From: Acidobacteriota bacterium
GTDB taxonomy: Bacteria > Acidobacteriota > Terriglobia > Terriglobales > SCQP01
Direction: 5' to 3'
NCBI GenBank assembly: GCA_027314025.1
Contig: DAHVCP010000069.1
Location: forward strand, 1-64,000
Length of the DNA: 64,000 bases
Shown here: one piece after another, positions 48,001-56,361 of the stretch
How the letters are laid out: every line of letters begins with the position of its first letter
How positions within the stretch are numbered: the first letter of the stretch is position 1
Notes under the pieces: generated by a model
Told to the model about the DNA's origin: nothing
The model's input: only the letters and a program-made list of their open reading frames with translations
Database searches by the model: none
Position numbers and translations under genes: made by a program

Positions 48001-48868
48001 GCTGTGGGAGGCGGAGGGCATTTCCCACTACAACGCGCTGGAATTTTCAGTGGAGCAGCGCCTGACGCATGGTTTCCAGGTCGAAGGTTCCTACACTTGG
48101 TCGCATTCTCTGGATGAAGGCAGCGGCCTGGGGCTGTTCTATAACGGCAACAATCCGCTCAATCCCCGGTCGGCGTACGGCACCTCGGGGTTCGACCGCA
48201 CGCACGTCTTCGCCTTCAGCTATTCCTATCAACTGCCTTCGGCGACGCCGAATAACGACTCGTTGGCGGCGGAGATTCTGAACGGCTGGGGCCTCAGCGG
48301 GGTGACCGTGCTGGAGAGCGGTTTGCCGTTCAGCGTGTGGGATTATTCCGGCGGCGCGGGCTCGCTGTATTACAGTTCCAACGACGTCATCACCAATCCC
48401 CTGATTCCCCTGGCGAAAGGCCAGACGCCGCAATCGGCGCAGCAGACGCAAAACGGCCCGCCCGGGCTGAACCCCAACGCCTTCCAGCCGCCGATCGTCG
48501 CCCCTGGCGCGGCGGGCGTGCCGCCGTGCGGACCCGCCGCGGACGGGTATACGGCCAATCTCTGCGACAACGTCGAGACCGGGTTCGGGCCGGCCAGCCG
48601 GAACAATTTCCGCGGTCCGTTCCAATCGCGCTTCGATCTTTCGCTGCACAAGACCTTCCGGCTGAGCGAGCGCTTTCGCCTGCGATACCAGTTGGACGCC
48701 TTCAACCTGTTCAACACGCCCAGCTTCGACGCGCCGAACAACAACTCGGAATTCAACGCGAGCTATTCGGACTTTCCTTCCTATCAGCAGGTGCAAGGCT
48801 TCGGCGCGACGCAGAACACCATCGGCAGTCCGCGCTTCATTCAGATGTCGCTGCACCTGAACTTTTAG
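45083..48868 (+). CDS. TonB-dependent receptor-like outer-membrane protein (Oar type)
   Basis: 1261 residues from GTG 45083, with AGGAGGAA ahead of it. Signal peptide (WGKRVSLALAFLMLTTLPLL, cleavage after GQS). A carboxypeptidase-regulatory-like beta domain follows (about 30-115: GNLTGTARDPSGAVVPGATV, NRQGRYGFFGLPIGTYHVRV), then a plug-like region (TTVTVEATPLLDRVNTTT, IQELRVNSSMYDASEGANSG, AHIAVVTKSGTNQYHGGAYW). The long barrel ends RLRYQLDAFNLFNTPSF ... FIQMSLHLNF with the C-terminal aromatic. Such Oar-like receptors are multiplied in Acidobacteriota and thought to import or secrete via TonB. The upstream Pho-box-like site suggests a phosphorus-containing substrate; that is inference. Confidence 0.92.
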   Translation: MLTVRRWGKRVSLALAFLMLTTLPLLGQSASGNLTGTARDPSGAVVPGATVGLTNDATGLRRHAVTNRQGRYGFFGLPIGTYHVRVAKSGFQTAVEAEILVRANRTAVVPVTLRPGAVSTTVTVEATPLLDRVNTTTGYVLGAQAIRQIPLGTGSFTQLATLSPGVSADLLSGSGTNAGLGNQEIWANGQRDTSNSFSFNGISANNLFNGKSSSSVGEARFTFNTGEHFLPGGQIQTNTSVYDAIGQGLPTPPPETIQELRVNSSMYDASEGANSGAHIAVVTKSGTNQYHGGAYWYRQSSAWNAAPFFYNASPAIPQSQKVPALQRNVVGGTLGGPLVKNKLFFFTSYQGVRDHDQLNGVSDVAVPLNLTNDRSAAALEKEFGVASVNPVALKLLNTKLNGQYLIPTPAITNPTTATNLGYDAVVSGRPSFSANQVNANLDYDLSDNDRLSEKYYYQSDPTTSPFAVSGLAGFPQTLQAGSQVFSLDNTALLSPTLTWDQRGGAIRELAYANVQQQVSPSQVGMNLFGSSLFPGITINTADPTIGNGFRFGSAGNFTNGGVYQNQFTYSTNFDWVAGAHTVSFGANFDRSQLNIVNRSNEAAQITARSFTDFLTGTIRPTQLLQGSTNRYYRANLAGAYLQDEWQAQPGLTLSLGLRWDYEGPLVEKHGMLTNFDPALYKYDPATDTMVNDGLVVAGNNPKYATSGVSNSTLTQHQWGFAPRIGIAYSPSFDHDLVLRAGYGIYYDRGEFFTEFSPGAGYGISGPLGVTQELPFVVPFHSPAGSTLSDPLGPTAPNTVTGNPALFAQTIPNLAATAGCPAGDIPGPLGCGPNNVAPDTYDGGAVAAQIGGYAMNNKLPYSENWTVDLEWQPFNATAITLGYAGNHGVHELLPIPINQPLLATPQHPVNGQIYSYGFNPCAPADPNCSAYGPGTPNYPSGGLVTEPYSNYNSSFDGGNVDLRVPYVGYSPNLALWEAEGISHYNALEFSVEQRLTHGFQVEGSYTWSHSLDEGSGLGLFYNGNNPLNPRSAYGTSGFDRTHVFAFSYSYQLPSATPNNDSLAAEILNGWGLSGVTVLESGLPFSVWDYSGGAGSLYYSSNDVITNPLIPLAKGQTPQSAQQTQNGPPGLNPNAFQPPIVAPGAAGVPPCGPAADGYTANLCDNVETGFGPASRNNFRGPFQSRFDLSLHKTFRLSERFRLRYQLDAFNLFNTPSFDAPNNNSEFNASYSDFPSYQQVQGFGATQNTIGSPRFIQMSLHLNF

Positions 48869-48884
48869 CGGGTCGGCAAGCGAG

Positions 48885-48902
48885 CTGTCATCAAACCGTC
48901 AT
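48885..48902 (+). promoter_or_regulatory. Pho box (first of two) upstream of the second receptor gene
   Basis: CTGTCATCAAACCGTCAT, a 7-4-7 repeat whose left half is the exact Pho consensus CTGTCAT and whose right half differs by one base. It starts 17 bp after the stop codon of the preceding receptor gene. Confidence 0.7.
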
Positions 48903-48923
48903 GTTTCACGGTGGCGGCGCCGC

Positions 48924-48941
48924 GTGTCATGAAACCGTCAT
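48924..48941 (+). promoter_or_regulatory. Pho box (second of two) upstream of the second receptor gene
   Basis: GTGTCATGAAACCGTCAT, same 7-4-7 layout and same right half as the box at 48885, placed 39 bp from it (nearly four helical turns), so two regulator dimers could bind on one face of the DNA. It lies 103 bp before the gene start. Confidence 0.7.
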
Positions 48942-49044
48942 CGGCGCGGCGGTTTCCGCCAGGCACTCTAACGGAGACGCGGTTCCAACGGTCAAGCAGC
49001 CAACATCAACCCTTTTTGCCTTTATGCAACCACTCGGAGATGAA

Positions 49045-51624
49045 ATGAAACGATGGGCAATTGCCTGCTTTCTCGCTGTTTCCCTTGCGATTCCCGCCAT
49101 GGCGCAAGCCACCGGCAATCTTACCGGGACGGTGCTGGATCAAACCGGCGCGGCCGTTCCCGGGGTGCAAATCATCGCGGTCTCGGGCTCCTATCGCAGC
49201 AGCCAAATGACCGGACCGCAGGGCGATTTTGAGTTCACGGGCCTGCCGGCGGGCGTGTACCAGGTGACGGCGCGCAAGACGGGGTTCTCTCCGCTGGTGG
49301 AGCAGACGGCAGTTCGGACCGGCGCCACGGCGCAGCTGTCGCTGCGCCTGGGGCTGCCGGAGCAGATGCAATCGGTGATGGTCCGCGGCGGAGCGGTCAA
49401 GGGCGCCAAGGTGGCGCTGTCGCCGGCGCAGGTCTTCGAAGCGTCGCAATCGGTGCGGGTCATCGGTCGCGACCAGATCAACGCATTGAGCCCGGTCTCC
49501 GGCGCGGCCCAGATCCTCACCGTCGCTCCCGGGATCAATGTCACCGGTTTCGGTGACACTGGCGCCACCAAGAGCACGATTACGCTGAACGGCATCCAGC
49601 AAGGCTGGGGCGGCTATGGCGGCTTCACCACCGCCGGCGACGTCGGCATCACCTTTGACGGCATCCCGGTGGCCGATCCCGCAACGGGTTTGTGGCAGTC
49701 CAATATGTTCCCGCAGGGCGCGCTGATCAACAGCACCAGCGTGACCTACGGGCCGGGCAGCCCGGTGGACCGCTGGTACAACAACGTTGCCGGCGGCGTG
49801 GAGTTCACCCCGATTCAGCCTGCCAACCATATGCACTTCAGCCTGTCGCAGACCTATGGCAGCTACAACCAGGAAACCACCAACTTCGACTTCACCACCG
49901 GAACCTACAAGCACTGGTCGGCGGTCTTCGGCGGCGGCCACGGCAGCGGCAACAACTACCGCATCAGCCCCGACGGCTTCAAGAATCCCGAACATGATTA
50001 CGCATTCTTCGGCAAGGCCATTCGGGACTTCAGCAATGGCACCTTTTCGATTGGTTACTACTACTCCGACGCCGAGGCCTACCGCGCGCAGGTGATCCCA
50101 GTCAACACGGTTCCCGGCTTGACCATGGACGGAACGCCTACCGGTGCGCCCTACAGCCAGCAGGCTTCCGGCTTCTATGCGACGGTGCCTTTCGGCAACT
50201 ACGAAAAGTACGACACGAACCAGCTGGGCTTGCTCTACGCCAACTTGAATCTGGATCTGGACCCGACCACGGTCCTGCACGGGCAGAGCTGGTATGAGCT
50301 GATTCATCGGCTGCATTTCCGCATGAACGACGTCTATAACCCCGGACCGCAGGTTCAGGAGTGGAACAATCCCTTCACCAAGGCGTTCGGCCAGCAACTA
50401 TGGCTGGCCAAGACGCTGCCGTTCAACACCTTCACCGTGGGCGGCTACTTCATCCACACGCTGTACAACAGCCGCAACAACTTTCACGACACCGGCACCG
50501 GTGCACTGGTCAACATTGGCGCCAAGATCCGCTCCTCGCTGTTCAATCAAGACCAATACGCGGCCTTTTTTCAGGATCAGATCCGGCCGGTGTCCTGGCT
50601 GACGATCACGCCCGGGGCGCGGTATCTGAATACGCTGGTGGTGTATTCCAATCAAGTGCTGAACGACTTCGTTTTCCAGCCCGGAGTGGTTTTGTCCAGC
50701 CACTGCTATTTGAACGGTCTGGTCACCTCCACCCCGGGCAACGTCAAGGTGCAAAGTTCCGCCTGCGACGCCAAGGAGCAGCGCGGCGGCTGGGAGCCGT
50801 CGCTGAATATTTCCATCCGGCCCACCGAGTGGCTCAACCTGTACGGCGGCTACGACGAGGAGCTGCGGACACCGGCGCTGGGCGGCGGCGGCGGAATGTT
50901 CCAGAGCGTGGACCCCGCATCCTATCGGCTATCCACCGCGGAGTACTCGCAAGCCGGCGCGAAGGTTCACTTTCTGCGCGTGGGCCCGGTGACGCGGCTC
51001 TTGTTCGGCGCCAACTACTTCCAACTGCTGTTCAAAAATCAGGAATTGGATCGCGGCTTGGCCAACGGCGACACGATCTACGCCACCGCCAACTCGCGGT
51101 ACAAGGGATTGGATTGGTTCTTCGACGCCAACCCGAGCCAAAACCTCGGCCTTTTCCTGAACGGTACGTTCGAACGCGCGGCCTACACCAACTGGTTCCT
51201 GCCCAACCTGATCGTCAACGGCACGAACCAGGGCGGGGGCGTGAACTTCAGCAACCTTCCGGTTCCGTACGTACCGCAAAACATCCTGAACGTCGGCGGC
51301 AGTTATACCTGGATGGTCAGCGAGAACGTGGTGGTGGAACCGCGGCTGTGGTATCAATTCACGGGAACGCAAACCATCTTCGACAACAACGTGGGCACAC
51401 CCAGCCAGCAGACGATGCCGAACTTCGGGACGCTCAATTTCGGCGTCAACGTCCCGATCAACCGGTTCGATCTCCGCTTGACGGCGCTCAACCTGCTGAA
51501 CAAACAGTACAACGAGTATGAGTTCGTTTCCTCCGGCGGCTACTTCGGCGCCGGCGCGGGCGACGTCCTGGCCTATCCGGGAGCGCCCTTCTCGCTGTAC
51601 GCTACGGTTGGTGTCCACTTTTAG
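49045..51624 (+). CDS. TonB-dependent receptor with carboxypeptidase-like domain
   Basis: 859 residues from ATG 49045 (GGAGA before it; ATG 49024 is an in-frame alternative). Signal peptide MKRWAIACFLAVSLAIPAMA, then a regulatory-like beta domain (GNLTGTVLDQTGAAVPGVQI, GPQGDFEFTGLPAGVYQVTA). A classical plug follows (SVRVIGRDQINALSPVSGAA, PGINVTGFGDTGATKSTITL, NGIQQGWGGYGG, VTYGPGSPVDRWYNNVAGGV). The 22-strand barrel ends RFDLRLTALNLLNKQYNEYE ... LYATVGVHF. Unlike the preceding Oar-like protein this is of standard receptor size and plug sequence. Two Pho boxes lie upstream and a secreted phosphoesterase gene downstream. Import of a phosphate ester, or of a siderophore-like ligand, is plausible but unproven. 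Confidence 0.93.
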   Translation: MKRWAIACFLAVSLAIPAMAQATGNLTGTVLDQTGAAVPGVQIIAVSGSYRSSQMTGPQGDFEFTGLPAGVYQVTARKTGFSPLVEQTAVRTGATAQLSLRLGLPEQMQSVMVRGGAVKGAKVALSPAQVFEASQSVRVIGRDQINALSPVSGAAQILTVAPGINVTGFGDTGATKSTITLNGIQQGWGGYGGFTTAGDVGITFDGIPVADPATGLWQSNMFPQGALINSTSVTYGPGSPVDRWYNNVAGGVEFTPIQPANHMHFSLSQTYGSYNQETTNFDFTTGTYKHWSAVFGGGHGSGNNYRISPDGFKNPEHDYAFFGKAIRDFSNGTFSIGYYYSDAEAYRAQVIPVNTVPGLTMDGTPTGAPYSQQASGFYATVPFGNYEKYDTNQLGLLYANLNLDLDPTTVLHGQSWYELIHRLHFRMNDVYNPGPQVQEWNNPFTKAFGQQLWLAKTLPFNTFTVGGYFIHTLYNSRNNFHDTGTGALVNIGAKIRSSLFNQDQYAAFFQDQIRPVSWLTITPGARYLNTLVVYSNQVLNDFVFQPGVVLSSHCYLNGLVTSTPGNVKVQSSACDAKEQRGGWEPSLNISIRPTEWLNLYGGYDEELRTPALGGGGGMFQSVDPASYRLSTAEYSQAGAKVHFLRVGPVTRLLFGANYFQLLFKNQELDRGLANGDTIYATANSRYKGLDWFFDANPSQNLGLFLNGTFERAAYTNWFLPNLIVNGTNQGGGVNFSNLPVPYVPQNILNVGGSYTWMVSENVVVEPRLWYQFTGTQTIFDNNVGTPSQQTMPNFGTLNFGVNVPINRFDLRLTALNLLNKQYNEYEFVSSGGYFGAGAGDVLAYPGAPFSLYATVGVHF

Positions 51625-51637
51625 GCGTCATCGCCGC

Positions 51638-51665
51638 GGCGGGGCGGCTTTCGGGCCGCCCCGCC
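51638..51665 (+). terminator. Strong hairpin between receptor and phosphoesterase genes
   Basis: An 11-bp perfect GC stem (51638-51648 with 51655-51665) and a 6-base loop TTTCGG, starting 14 bp after the receptor stop. No clear U-tract follows (TTGCGG), so it may attenuate instead of fully stopping transcription, or stabilise the upstream mRNA. Confidence 0.5.
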
Positions 51666-51705
51666 TTGCGGTCAACCAAAGCTGACCGGATTCCCGCCCT
51701 CTCCC

Positions 51706-53469
51706 ATGCCCATCGTGCGCCCGCGTTGCTTCCGCCCCAGGTTGTACCGGGCGGCGTTTGTCTTCGTTTGTGCCCTGCTGGCCGCGGCAGCTTGGGCGGA
51801 AACGCCTCCACGCAATGGGGCGCCGCCGGCGGCTCGGCATCCGGTGATCACCGCGCTGCGCCGGCAAATCCGCCACGTCTTCGTCATTTATCAGGAGAAC
51901 CGGTCGTTCGATTCGTATTTCGGCACCTTTCCCGGCGCGGACAACCTGGCCGACATCCCGCCATCCGAGCATGGCGGCCGGCAATACGATCCCATCGGCA
52001 AGACTTGGGTGCGCCCGTTTCCGGTGCGGGTCGCGGATTCCAACGATCCGCACCACGACCGTCCGGTGCTGATTGCGAAAGCCGACCATGGGCGGATGGA
52101 CCGGTTCGTGGCCGCCGAGGAGAAGGAGGATCTGGCGCACGGCGCCAGCCGCCAATGGGCGCGGCAGATGGGCCTGCTGACCATGGGCTACGACGACTGC
52201 CGGACCATTCCGCTCTTGTGGCTGTACGCTCACCGCTTCGTGCTGTACGACCATTTCTTTCAGGCTATGTATGGGCCGTCCACGCCGGGCAACATTGACT
52301 TGATCGCGGCGCAGACGGGACAGACGCAATGGGCGCGGCATCCCGACGAGGCGGTACGGAACGACCGCGGCCCCGGCGTTCCCATCGTGGATGACCTGAA
52401 CCCGCATTTCGGTCCCTACAGCCACGGCGTGCCGAAGTACCGGCAAATCAATCAGACCTATGCGACGGTGCTGCTTTCACTGGAGGGCGGGCAAGCCACG
52501 CGGGCGCGGCGGGACAACCATGGAGTGCGAAAGGATATCGCCGATCTCGCGCGGACCAAGCGCGCGGCGATTCCGTGGGGCTGGTATCAGGAAGGGTTTG
52601 GCGATGGCCGGGGCAACGATCATCCGGCGTACATCCCGCATCATGATGCGCCGCAATACTTCGGCTACATCCGCAAGAACCCGGAATTGTGGCGCGGGGT
52701 CCACGGCTTGCGGGCCTTCTTCCGGCTGATCGCCAGCCGCCGCTTGCCGCGGCGCAGCGTCACCTTCGTGAAGGGCGGCCTGCACAATCCCTTTGGATGG
52801 CGGCCGGCCAACCGCTCGCGCCACGTGCAGCGGCGCTTTCTGGGTGACGACGACCATCCGGCGTATTCGGACTCGCGGATTTCGGAGGCCCTGGTCGCCA
52901 AGGTGATTGACGCCATTGCCGCCAGCCCGTATTGGCGGCACTCGGCGATCTTTATTTTTTGGGACGACTCCGGCGGCTTCTATGACCATGTCCCACCGCC
53001 GCGGTTCGAGCGCTGTCCGGACGGGCATCCCTGCGGAGACGGCCCGCGGGTTCCGGCGCTGCTGATTTCGCCGTTCGCGCGTTCCGGCGCCGTGGCGCAT
53101 GAGACCAGCGATCAGGGATCGTTCGTCAAATTCCTGGACGTGTTGTTCCAGCTGCCGCCGCTCGCGTCGCTGCCCGACGAGCGGCCCTATCTGCCCGAAG
53201 GACCGCGCGACACGAACGCCCGCCTCGGCAATCTGGTGGGCGGGTTCGACCCGCAGCGGTTGCTGGGAAAGCGGGCGCCGATTCCGGCGGCCGAAGCGGT
53301 GATTCCCGCGGCCACGGCGAACGCCATTCCTCCGCCGCTTTCCTGCCGGCAGATTGGTGTAACGCCGGTGAGGATACCGGGGGGCGCGACCGCGCCGCCG
53401 CCGGGCTTCAATCCGCTGGCGCGGTTCCGTCGCCGCCAGCCGCCCCGCACGGCGATGCACCATCGCTAG
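51706..53469 (+). CDS. Secreted phosphoesterase (AcpA/phospholipase C family)
   Basis: 587 residues. Signal peptide [20 protein letters not shown]. Metal-binding start [20 protein letters not shown], then [20 protein letters not shown] (nucleophile region), [52 protein letters not shown] and [18 protein letters not shown]. These are the ordered blocks of PF04185, which covers acid phosphatase AcpA and non-haemolytic phospholipase C. It would hydrolyse phosphomonoesters or phospholipids outside the cytoplasm and feed phosphate to the receptors and polyphosphate genes upstream. It lies 81 bp after the second receptor gene, separated by a hairpin, so its transcription may be partly coupled. Confidence 0.92.
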   Translation: MPIVRPRCFRPRLYRAAFVFVCALLAAAAWAETPPRNGAPPAARHPVITALRRQIRHVFVIYQENRSFDSYFGTFPGADNLADIPPSEHGGRQYDPIGKTWVRPFPVRVADSNDPHHDRPVLIAKADHGRMDRFVAAEEKEDLAHGASRQWARQMGLLTMGYDDCRTIPLLWLYAHRFVLYDHFFQAMYGPSTPGNIDLIAAQTGQTQWARHPDEAVRNDRGPGVPIVDDLNPHFGPYSHGVPKYRQINQTYATVLLSLEGGQATRARRDNHGVRKDIADLARTKRAAIPWGWYQEGFGDGRGNDHPAYIPHHDAPQYFGYIRKNPELWRGVHGLRAFFRLIASRRLPRRSVTFVKGGLHNPFGWRPANRSRHVQRRFLGDDDHPAYSDSRISEALVAKVIDAIAASPYWRHSAIFIFWDDSGGFYDHVPPPRFERCPDGHPCGDGPRVPALLISPFARSGAVAHETSDQGSFVKFLDVLFQLPPLASLPDERPYLPEGPRDTNARLGNLVGGFDPQRLLGKRAPIPAAEAVIPAATANAIPPPLSCRQIGVTPVRIPGGATAPPPGFNPLARFRRRQPPRTAMHHR

Positions 53470-53524
53470 CCTGGCCGGCCCAGATGCGCGGCGGTATTCG
53501 CCGCCGGGCCCAGCGGCAAGGCGC

Positions 53525-54586
53525 CTAGCGCCCGCCTTGCAGCTTGCGCACCGCCTGTGCCAGCTCGCGCACGGTGCGGTGCAGTTCGCCGAGCTTGGCG
53601 AAGGCGGCGGTGCTGCGCAGCCATTGCCGGTGGTCAAATGCCGGCGAGCCGCTGTATATGCCGCCCGCCGCCAAATCTCCGTGGGTTCCGCTCTGCGCGG
53701 TGACGATGGCGCCGGCGCCGATGGTGCAGTGGCCGGCGACGCCGGCTTGCCCCGCGAGCAAAGCCCCATCGCCCACGTTGGTGCTGCCCGCCAAGCCCAC
53801 CTGCGCGCAAAGGATCACGTTTTCCCCCAACTGGCAGTTGTGCGCGACCTGCGCCAGGTTGTCCATTTTGCTGCCCGCCCCGATCACCGTCGCGCCCAGC
53901 GTGGCCCGGTCCACGCAACTGTTGGCTTGGATTTCGACGCGGTCGCCGATGACCACCGTGCCCGTTTGCGGGATTTTGGCATGCCGGCCGTCGCTTTGCC
54001 GGGCGAAGCCAAAGCCGTCGCCGCCCAAGACGACGCCAGGCTGAAGAATGACGTCGTCGCCGATCCGCGTTCCCTCCCGCACCACCGCGTGGGCGTGGGC
54101 TAGGAAGTTGCGGCCCACGGTGACTCCTTCATATAGCACCACGTGCGGGTGCAGCACGGCGTCGGGGCCGAGGCGGCAATGCGCTCCGACCACGGCATAG
54201 GGGCCGATATAGGCTCCTGGGCCGATCTCGGCGCGGGCGTCCACGCACGCCGCGGGATGAATGCCGGGCGCGGGTCGCGGCGCCGGCCGCAGAACACTCA
54301 GAGCCCGCGCTAGCGCCAAGGATGGATCGGCGCAGCGCAGCAAGGCGGTCTGGCATCCAGCCGCGGGGGCGAAATCCCGGCCGACCAGTAAAGCGGTGGC
54401 TCGCGTCGAGGAGGCCGCGGGCGCATAGCGGGCATCGGTGATAAAGCTCAAGTCGCCGGCGCCGGCCGCGGCCAGCGGCGCGATGCCATGAATGAAGGTC
54501 TCCGGATCGCCCTCCACGGTGGCGTCCAACCGGCGGGCCAGCTCACCGAGACGGATCGGCAAGGAGATGGAAGCGTTATTGGGCAT
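53525..54586 (-). CDS. lpxD: UDP-3-O-acylglucosamine N-acyltransferase
   Basis: 353 residues. Third step of lipid A synthesis, transferring a hydroxyacyl chain to UDP-3-O-acyl-glucosamine. N-terminal uridine-binding domain (LGELARRLDATVEGDPET, IAPLAAAGAGDLSFITDARY), then a left-handed beta-helix of hexapeptide repeats (IGPGAYIGPYAVVGAHCRLG, AVLHPHVVLYEGVTVG). The catalytic His lies in LAQVAHNCQLGENVILCAQV, and a C-terminal helix (AKLGELHRTVRELAQAVRKL) follows. Length and order are normal. It overlaps the upstream small gene by 11 bp. Its presence shows a lipid-A-bearing outer membrane. Confidence 0.96.
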   Translation of the reverse strand: MPNNASISLPIRLGELARRLDATVEGDPETFIHGIAPLAAAGAGDLSFITDARYAPAASSTRATALLVGRDFAPAAGCQTALLRCADPSLALARALSVLRPAPRPAPGIHPAACVDARAEIGPGAYIGPYAVVGAHCRLGPDAVLHPHVVLYEGVTVGRNFLAHAHAVVREGTRIGDDVILQPGVVLGGDGFGFARQSDGRHAKIPQTGTVVIGDRVEIQANSCVDRATLGATVIGAGSKMDNLAQVAHNCQLGENVILCAQVGLAGSTNVGDGALLAGQAGVAGHCTIGAGAIVTAQSGTHGDLAAGGIYSGSPAFDHRQWLRSTAAFAKLGELHRTVRELAQAVRKLQGGR

Positions 54587-55091
54587 CTGGGGTGGGCGCG
54601 GTGGGCTCGGCCGGGACGGGAGCAGGGAAGAGTCCGAATTGTTGTGCCCCGCGCGGCGCGCCGCGCGGGCCGCGGCCCACCACCCCGAGGACGGTGGCCT
54701 CCACCATGGCGTCGCGGGGGATATAGACGCGCTGGAACGGAGAGGTCGCGGTCGCCGGCAGCAGGAACAGGCCCGTGCCATCCAATTCCGTCAAATGGTT
54801 GGCGAGCACGCCATAGAGGTTGTCGCCATCGGGATAATCCACCCGCACCCAAAGGCCGGGCAGCCGCGGACGGACCGCCGCAGGGCGCTGCGTGGCCAAC
54901 GTCGGCAGAACGTCAAAGCCGGGGATGAAGAAGACGCCTTTCACCTCCGCCGCCGGCAATTCGTTGAGCTGACCCTCCAGCGAGAGCCACTGGACTCGGC
55001 CGTGCACGCGCAAACGACTCGGGTCCAAGTGGCCGCAAAGCCATCCCCGCTCCCGCGTGCGAACCGCGACTTTTTTGTGGGTTGAGGGCAT
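54576..55091 (-). CDS. Conserved small protein coupled to lpxD
   Basis: 171 residues from ATG 55091 (MPSTHKKVAVRTRERGWLCG). Strand-rich: GHLDPSRLRVHGRVQWLSLE, AEVKGVFFIPGFDVLPT and LWVRVDYPDGDNLYGVLANH, LFLLPATATSPFQRVYIPRD. The alternation suggests a small beta-barrel resembling PilZ or DUF6982-type proteins, but I do not recognise it firmly. The C-terminal 30 residues are Gly/Pro-rich. It overlaps lpxD by 11 bp, so it is co-translated; whether it has an envelope role is open. Confidence 0.75.
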   Translation of the reverse strand: MPSTHKKVAVRTRERGWLCGHLDPSRLRVHGRVQWLSLEGQLNELPAAEVKGVFFIPGFDVLPTLATQRPAAVRPRLPGLWVRVDYPDGDNLYGVLANHLTELDGTGLFLLPATATSPFQRVYIPRDAMVEATVLGVVGRGPRGAPRGAQQFGLFPAPVPAEPTAPTPDAQ

Positions 55092-55380
55092 CAGCGAACC
55101 CTGATCGGTTGTCGTTTCCCCGATCTCCGAGCTCCCGCCGGGCCGCGCGACGCCATTGCCGGATCCCGGCGGCAGCCGGGGAAGGCCCGACTCGCGGTCC
55201 GCCCAGGGCGCGACAATGGGAACACGCACGACCGCCGCCTGATTCTGGAGCCGACAGGCAAACAGTGTACAAGGAGCGTTGGCTAATGCTACTATCAACC
55301 CGTTCCGGTGTCAACGAATGGAGCGACTAAGCCATTCCAGAACAAATACTTACGCCGACTCGCGGAAGGCGGAGCGGAGG

Positions 55381-56337
55381 GTGACCCCGCCGCGTGCCGG
55401 CGGCGCGGCGTCGCCTCCGGCGCCGGAGGTCGTCGCCTATCTGGATCGGTTGCGCTTGGAACGCGGCTATTCGGCCCATACGGTGGCGGCGTATGGCCGC
55501 GATCTGAGCAAGTGCACCGCTTGGTGCCGCCGCCACGGCGTGGCGCTGGCGGCCGCGAGCCGGGATGAGGTGCGGGCGTATTTGCGCGATGTGGGCGCCC
55601 AGCGGCTGAGCCGCGCCACGCAGGCGCGGCAGCTGGCGGCGCTGCGCGGATTTTTCCGCTTCGTTCAAGCGGAAGGGCTGCGCGGCGACGAGCCGACGGC
55701 GGCCTTGGCGGCGCCGCGCTTGCGTCGCCCCCTGCCACGGTACCTGCACGCCGCGCAAGTCGAAGCGCTCTTGGCCGCGCCCCGGGCGGCGCCCGCGGCG
55801 ACCCCCGCGGAGCGCGCGCGGCGCCTCCGCGACCACGCCATGCTGCAAGTCTTGTACGCCTGCGGTCTGCGGGTCAGCGAGCTGATTGCCCTACGCCCCG
55901 ACGACCTGGACCTGGAGATGGGCCTGGTGCGGTGCCGCGGAAAAGGCGACAAGCAGCGTTTGGTGCCGTTGGGCCGCGCGGCGCAGGCCGCATTGCGGGA
56001 GTGGCTGGCGGAAGGCTGGCGGCGGATCCTCGCCGCCCGCCGCCGGGGCGGCGGGACCCCGGCATGGCTGTTTCCCACCGCCTCCGGCCGGGCGATGACC
56101 CGGCAGGCGTTTTGGCGCAATCTCGCCGCATACGGCCGCCAGGCGGGGTTAGCGGCGCGTCTTTCGCCGCATATGCTGCGGCATAGCTTTGCTACTCACT
56201 TGCTGGAAGGCGGAGCGGATCTGCGCAGCGTGCAAACCATGCTCGGGCATGCCGAAATCGCCACCACGCAAATCTACACCCATGTTCTGACCGCGCGGTT
56301 GCGGGAAGTCTACCAAGCGCACCATCCGCGCGCCTAA
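55381..56337 (+). CDS. Tyrosine recombinase (XerC/XerD family)
   Basis: 318 residues from GTG 55381 (GGAG 6 bases earlier); ATG 55318 or TTG 55279 would add 21 or 34 atypical residues. N-terminal SAM-like domain: VVAYLDRLRLERGYSAHTVA, AYGRDLSKCTAWCRRHGV. Catalytic domain: VLYACGLRVSELIALRPDDL (Arg I), GKGDKQRLVPLG (Lys), SPHMLRHSFATHLLEGGADL (His-x-x-Arg), MLGHAEIATTQIYTHV (His and nucleophile Tyr). The complete set R-K-H-R-H-Y is present. Length and motifs match XerC/XerD, which resolve chromosome dimers at dif, more than phage integrases. No dif site was recognised nearby. Confidence 0.92.
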   Translation: MTPPRAGGAASPPAPEVVAYLDRLRLERGYSAHTVAAYGRDLSKCTAWCRRHGVALAAASRDEVRAYLRDVGAQRLSRATQARQLAALRGFFRFVQAEGLRGDEPTAALAAPRLRRPLPRYLHAAQVEALLAAPRAAPAATPAERARRLRDHAMLQVLYACGLRVSELIALRPDDLDLEMGLVRCRGKGDKQRLVPLGRAAQAALREWLAEGWRRILAARRRGGGTPAWLFPTASGRAMTRQAFWRNLAAYGRQAGLAARLSPHMLRHSFATHLLEGGADLRSVQTMLGHAEIATTQIYTHVLTARLREVYQAHHPRA

Positions 56338-56361
56338 GCCAGTCCCGAAAGACGAACGCCC

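Noticed and set aside
48337-49044. Upstream extension of the second receptor gene's frame
   Set aside because: It overlaps the end of the first receptor gene out of frame and runs through the Pho boxes. The signal peptide at 49045 with its own ribosome site marks the true start.
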